Shown: piece after piece, positions 62,268 through 64,000 of the stretch
Position numbering within the stretch: position 1 is the first letter of the stretch
Layout of the letters: each line of letters opens with the position of its first letter
Assembly: GCF_017168235.1 (NCBI RefSeq)
Contig: NZ_JABFAO010000010.1
Location: 91,523-155,522, forward strand
Origin: Rhodococcus sp. KRD197
GTDB lineage: Bacteria; Actinomycetota; Actinomycetes; Mycobacteriales; Mycobacteriaceae
Length of the DNA stretch: 64,000 bases
Reading direction: 5' to 3'
The notes under the pieces: generated by a model
The model's input: only the letters and a program-made list of their open reading frames with translations
Databases searched by the model: none
Told to the model about the DNA's origin: nothing
Made by a program: the position numbers and the translations under genes

Positions 62268-63902
62268 GTGGCCCTCAATATCGCAGACCTCGTGGAACAT
62301 GCTGTCGACCTGGTTCCGGACCGGGTCGCCCTGGTGTGTGGGGATCGTGAGATCACCTACGCGCAGATGGAAGACCGGACCAACAGATTAGCCCATTACC
62401 TGCAGAAACAGGGGGTGAAACCGGGTGACAAAGTAGGCGTTTACAGCCGCAACGGCATCGAGACCATCGAGTCGATGATCGCTGTGTTCAAGCTGCGTGC
62501 GGTGGTGGTGAACGTCAACTACCGATACATAGAGAACGAGTTGCAGTACATCTTCCAAAATTCGGACATGGTCGCGCTGATTCACGAGGCGCGCTACTCC
62601 GACAAGGTCGCTGCAGTCTTGCCCACCTGCCCCTTGCTGAAGACGACCATCGTGATCGGCGACGCGGCGGATGGCCAGGTCTCCTACGACGAAGCCCTCG
62701 AACAATCCTCACCCGAGCGCGACTTCGGCGAACGCAGCGGTGACGACATCTACATGCTCTACACCGGCGGAACCACCGGCAGCCCCAAGGGCGTGATGTG
62801 GCGTCACGAGGACGTCTGGCGCGTACTCGGCGGCGGCATCAACTTCATGACCGGCGAATATCTCGAGGACGAGTGGGATCTCGCAAAGCTGGGCGCCGAA
62901 AATCCCGTCATGACGCGTATGCCGATCCCGCCGATGATTCATGGTGGCGCGCAGTGGGCGACGTTCCAGTCTCTGTTCGGCGGCGGAAAGACGGTGCTGC
63001 ACCCAGACTTCGACGGCCACACGATCTGGCAGTTGGTGGACAAGCACGGCATCAACCTCATCTTCATCACCGGCGACGCCATGGCTCGGCCCATGCTCGA
63101 CGCCCTCATCGAGGGTGGGCCCGATGGCAAACCCTACGATCTGTCGACGCTGTATCTGATGGCCAGTAGTGCGGCACTGTTCTCGCCGAGCATCAAGGAG
63201 AAGTTCCTCGAACTGCTGCCCAACCGGATGTTGACCGATTCGATCGGCTCGTCCGAAACGGGGTTCGGCGGCCTGAGCGTGGTCACCAAGGGCGCCGAAC
63301 ACACCGGTGGACCCCGAGTGAAGATCGACGCGTCGACTTCTGTGTTGGGCGAGGACGGCCATCCGGTCGAACCCGGTTCGGGCCAGAAGGGACTGCTGGC
63401 CCGACGCGGACACATTCCCGTCGGTTACTACAAGGACGAGGCCAAGACCGCGGCCACCTTCAAGGAGATCCACGGCGTTCGGTACTCCATACCCGGTGAC
63501 TATGCGCAGGTCGAAGAGGACGGCACCGTCACGATGCTCGGACGAGGTTCGGTATCGATCAACACCGGCGGCGAGAAGGTGTTCCCGGAGGAGGTCGAGG
63601 GCGCGCTGAAATCGCATCCCGAAGTGTTCGACGCAATCGTCGTGGGAGTCCCCGACGAGAGGCTCGGTCACATGGTTGCCGCTGTCGTTCAGGCACGGGG
63701 CGAGGAACGCCCATCGCTCGCCGATCTCGATGCGTGCGCACGCAAGGAGATCGCCGGTTACAAGGTCCCCAGGGCCGTGTGGTTCGTCGACGAGATCAAA
63801 CGGTCGCCGGCGGGCAAGCCCGACTACCGCTGGGCGGTGCAGCAGACCGAGCTGCGACCGGCTGACGAAACCAACAACGCGCACCTCGCGCAGCGCAGAT
63901 AA
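62268..63902 (+). CDS. fadD19: Steroid side-chain acyl-CoA ligase, FadD19-like
   Basis: 544 residues from GTG 62268 (VALNIADLVEHAVDLVPDRV). AMP-binding P-loop-like motif LYTGGTTGSPKGVMWRHEDV near 164, SIGSSETGFGG, VEEDGTVTMLGRGSVSINTG and the C-terminal catalytic lysine region KRSPAGKPDYRWA. It is nearly colinear with Rv3515c (FadD19), which activates C24-branched or 3-oxo-cholest-4-en-26-oate side chains with CoA. Pairs with the divergent echA19 and a KstR-like operator in a sterol degradation context. Confidence 0.93.
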   Translation: MALNIADLVEHAVDLVPDRVALVCGDREITYAQMEDRTNRLAHYLQKQGVKPGDKVGVYSRNGIETIESMIAVFKLRAVVVNVNYRYIENELQYIFQNSDMVALIHEARYSDKVAAVLPTCPLLKTTIVIGDAADGQVSYDEALEQSSPERDFGERSGDDIYMLYTGGTTGSPKGVMWRHEDVWRVLGGGINFMTGEYLEDEWDLAKLGAENPVMTRMPIPPMIHGGAQWATFQSLFGGGKTVLHPDFDGHTIWQLVDKHGINLIFITGDAMARPMLDALIEGGPDGKPYDLSTLYLMASSAALFSPSIKEKFLELLPNRMLTDSIGSSETGFGGLSVVTKGAEHTGGPRVKIDASTSVLGEDGHPVEPGSGQKGLLARRGHIPVGYYKDEAKTAATFKEIHGVRYSIPGDYAQVEEDGTVTMLGRGSVSINTGGEKVFPEEVEGALKSHPEVFDAIVVGVPDERLGHMVAAVVQARGEERPSLADLDACARKEIAGYKVPRAVWFVDEIKRSPAGKPDYRWAVQQTELRPADETNNAHLAQRR

Positions 63903-63912
63903 GGACAACGAA

Positions 63913-64000
63913 TGCGGACAGATCTGTGCGAGAAGTTCGGCGTGCAATACCCGGTCTTCGGCTTCACCCCATCCGAGCACGTCGCCGCCGCGATCAGCAG
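63913..64000 (+). CDS. NAD(P)H-dependent flavin oxidoreductase / nitronate monooxygenase-like (5' end only)
   Basis: 29 codons visible before the window ends: ATG 63913, MRTDLCEKFGVQYPVFGFTP then SEHVAAAIS. This opening is typical of the 2-nitropropane-dioxygenase-like FMN proteins in the sterol-catabolic clusters of actinobacteria. It starts 10 bases after the fadD19 stop, so it is in the same operon. Too short for secure identification. Confidence 0.6.

Overview
The window is high-GC actinobacterial DNA. It looks like a mycolic-acid bacterium of the Rhodococcus/Nocardiaceae type (inference from gene content). Supporting evidence is an iniB-iniA-iniC locus, a dnaK-grpE-dnaJ-hspR operon with a HAIR operator, a fused dCTP deaminase/dUTPase-type Dcd beside a tRNA-Gly, a FadE5-like acyl-CoA dehydrogenase, and a FadD19/EchA19-like sterol pair. 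Gene order recalls several Mycobacterium tuberculosis neighbourhoods (Rv0535-Rv0541c, Rv0321, Rv0337c-Rv0353, Rv3515c-Rv3516) joined together. These matches are from memory of the families, not from a search. No IS element, prophage, CRISPR array or rRNA was found.

Layout. 0-9.3 kb: a partial fadE5-like gene, a methyltransferase/MarR divergent pair, a four-gene minus-strand operon (mtnP, epimerase, GT2, DUF2064), a GT-C-like membrane protein, and a minus-strand operon for a molybdopterin oxidoreductase, a membrane protein and a methyltransferase. 9.3-17.1 kb: a lipoprotein, a sulfurtransferase, an aldehyde dehydrogenase/GMC oxidoreductase operon divergent from a PucR-type regulator, a secreted GH16 glycanase and tRNA-Gly(CCC). 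17.2-24.1 kb: dcd, then three Hsp70/actin-fold proteins (two with a membrane anchor and a low-complexity tail) interleaved with a CYTH-CHAD protein, then a MaoC-type dehydratase. 24.7-33.4 kb: an AspC-like aminotransferase, an SRAP protein, a DUF3263 protein, an S9 peptidase, an orphan AbiEi/DUF559 protein, and a 1030-residue membrane Fe-S oxidoreductase with a repetitive basic tail. 33.9-36.3 kb: a secreted glycine-rich protein, a 38-residue amphipathic peptide gene and a secreted S1 protease.

36.3-48.8 kb is the most interesting part. A minus-strand operon encodes a membrane-anchored Hsp70-like protein, an IniR-like LuxR regulator that lacks its expected P-loop NTPase domain, and two more membrane-anchored proteins that keep only the start of an Hsp70-like fold. 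It is divergent from iniB (886 residues, Gly/Ala-rich, internally duplicated) and the two dynamin-like GTPases iniA and iniC. The shared 278-bp intergenic region carries repeated CCCCTAACG boxes and an inverted TAGGGG. I propose, as inference, that the anchored Hsp70-like proteins are envelope-stress sensors or chaperones feeding the LuxR regulator of iniBAC.

48.9-64 kb: a membrane protein, a TreS-like GH13 enzyme, a small secreted protein, dnaK-grpE-dnaJ-hspR, and a nitric oxide synthase divergent from a flavohemoglobin that is followed by a free-standing ferredoxin-reductase-type protein. Then come a second orphan AbiEi/DUF559 protein, echA19-like divergent from fadD19-like with a KstR-like operator between them, and the start of a flavin oxidoreductase gene. 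A dispersed palindrome built on GTGTGTGCGTAGGTACC occurs three times (48.8, 59.4 and 61.3 kb).
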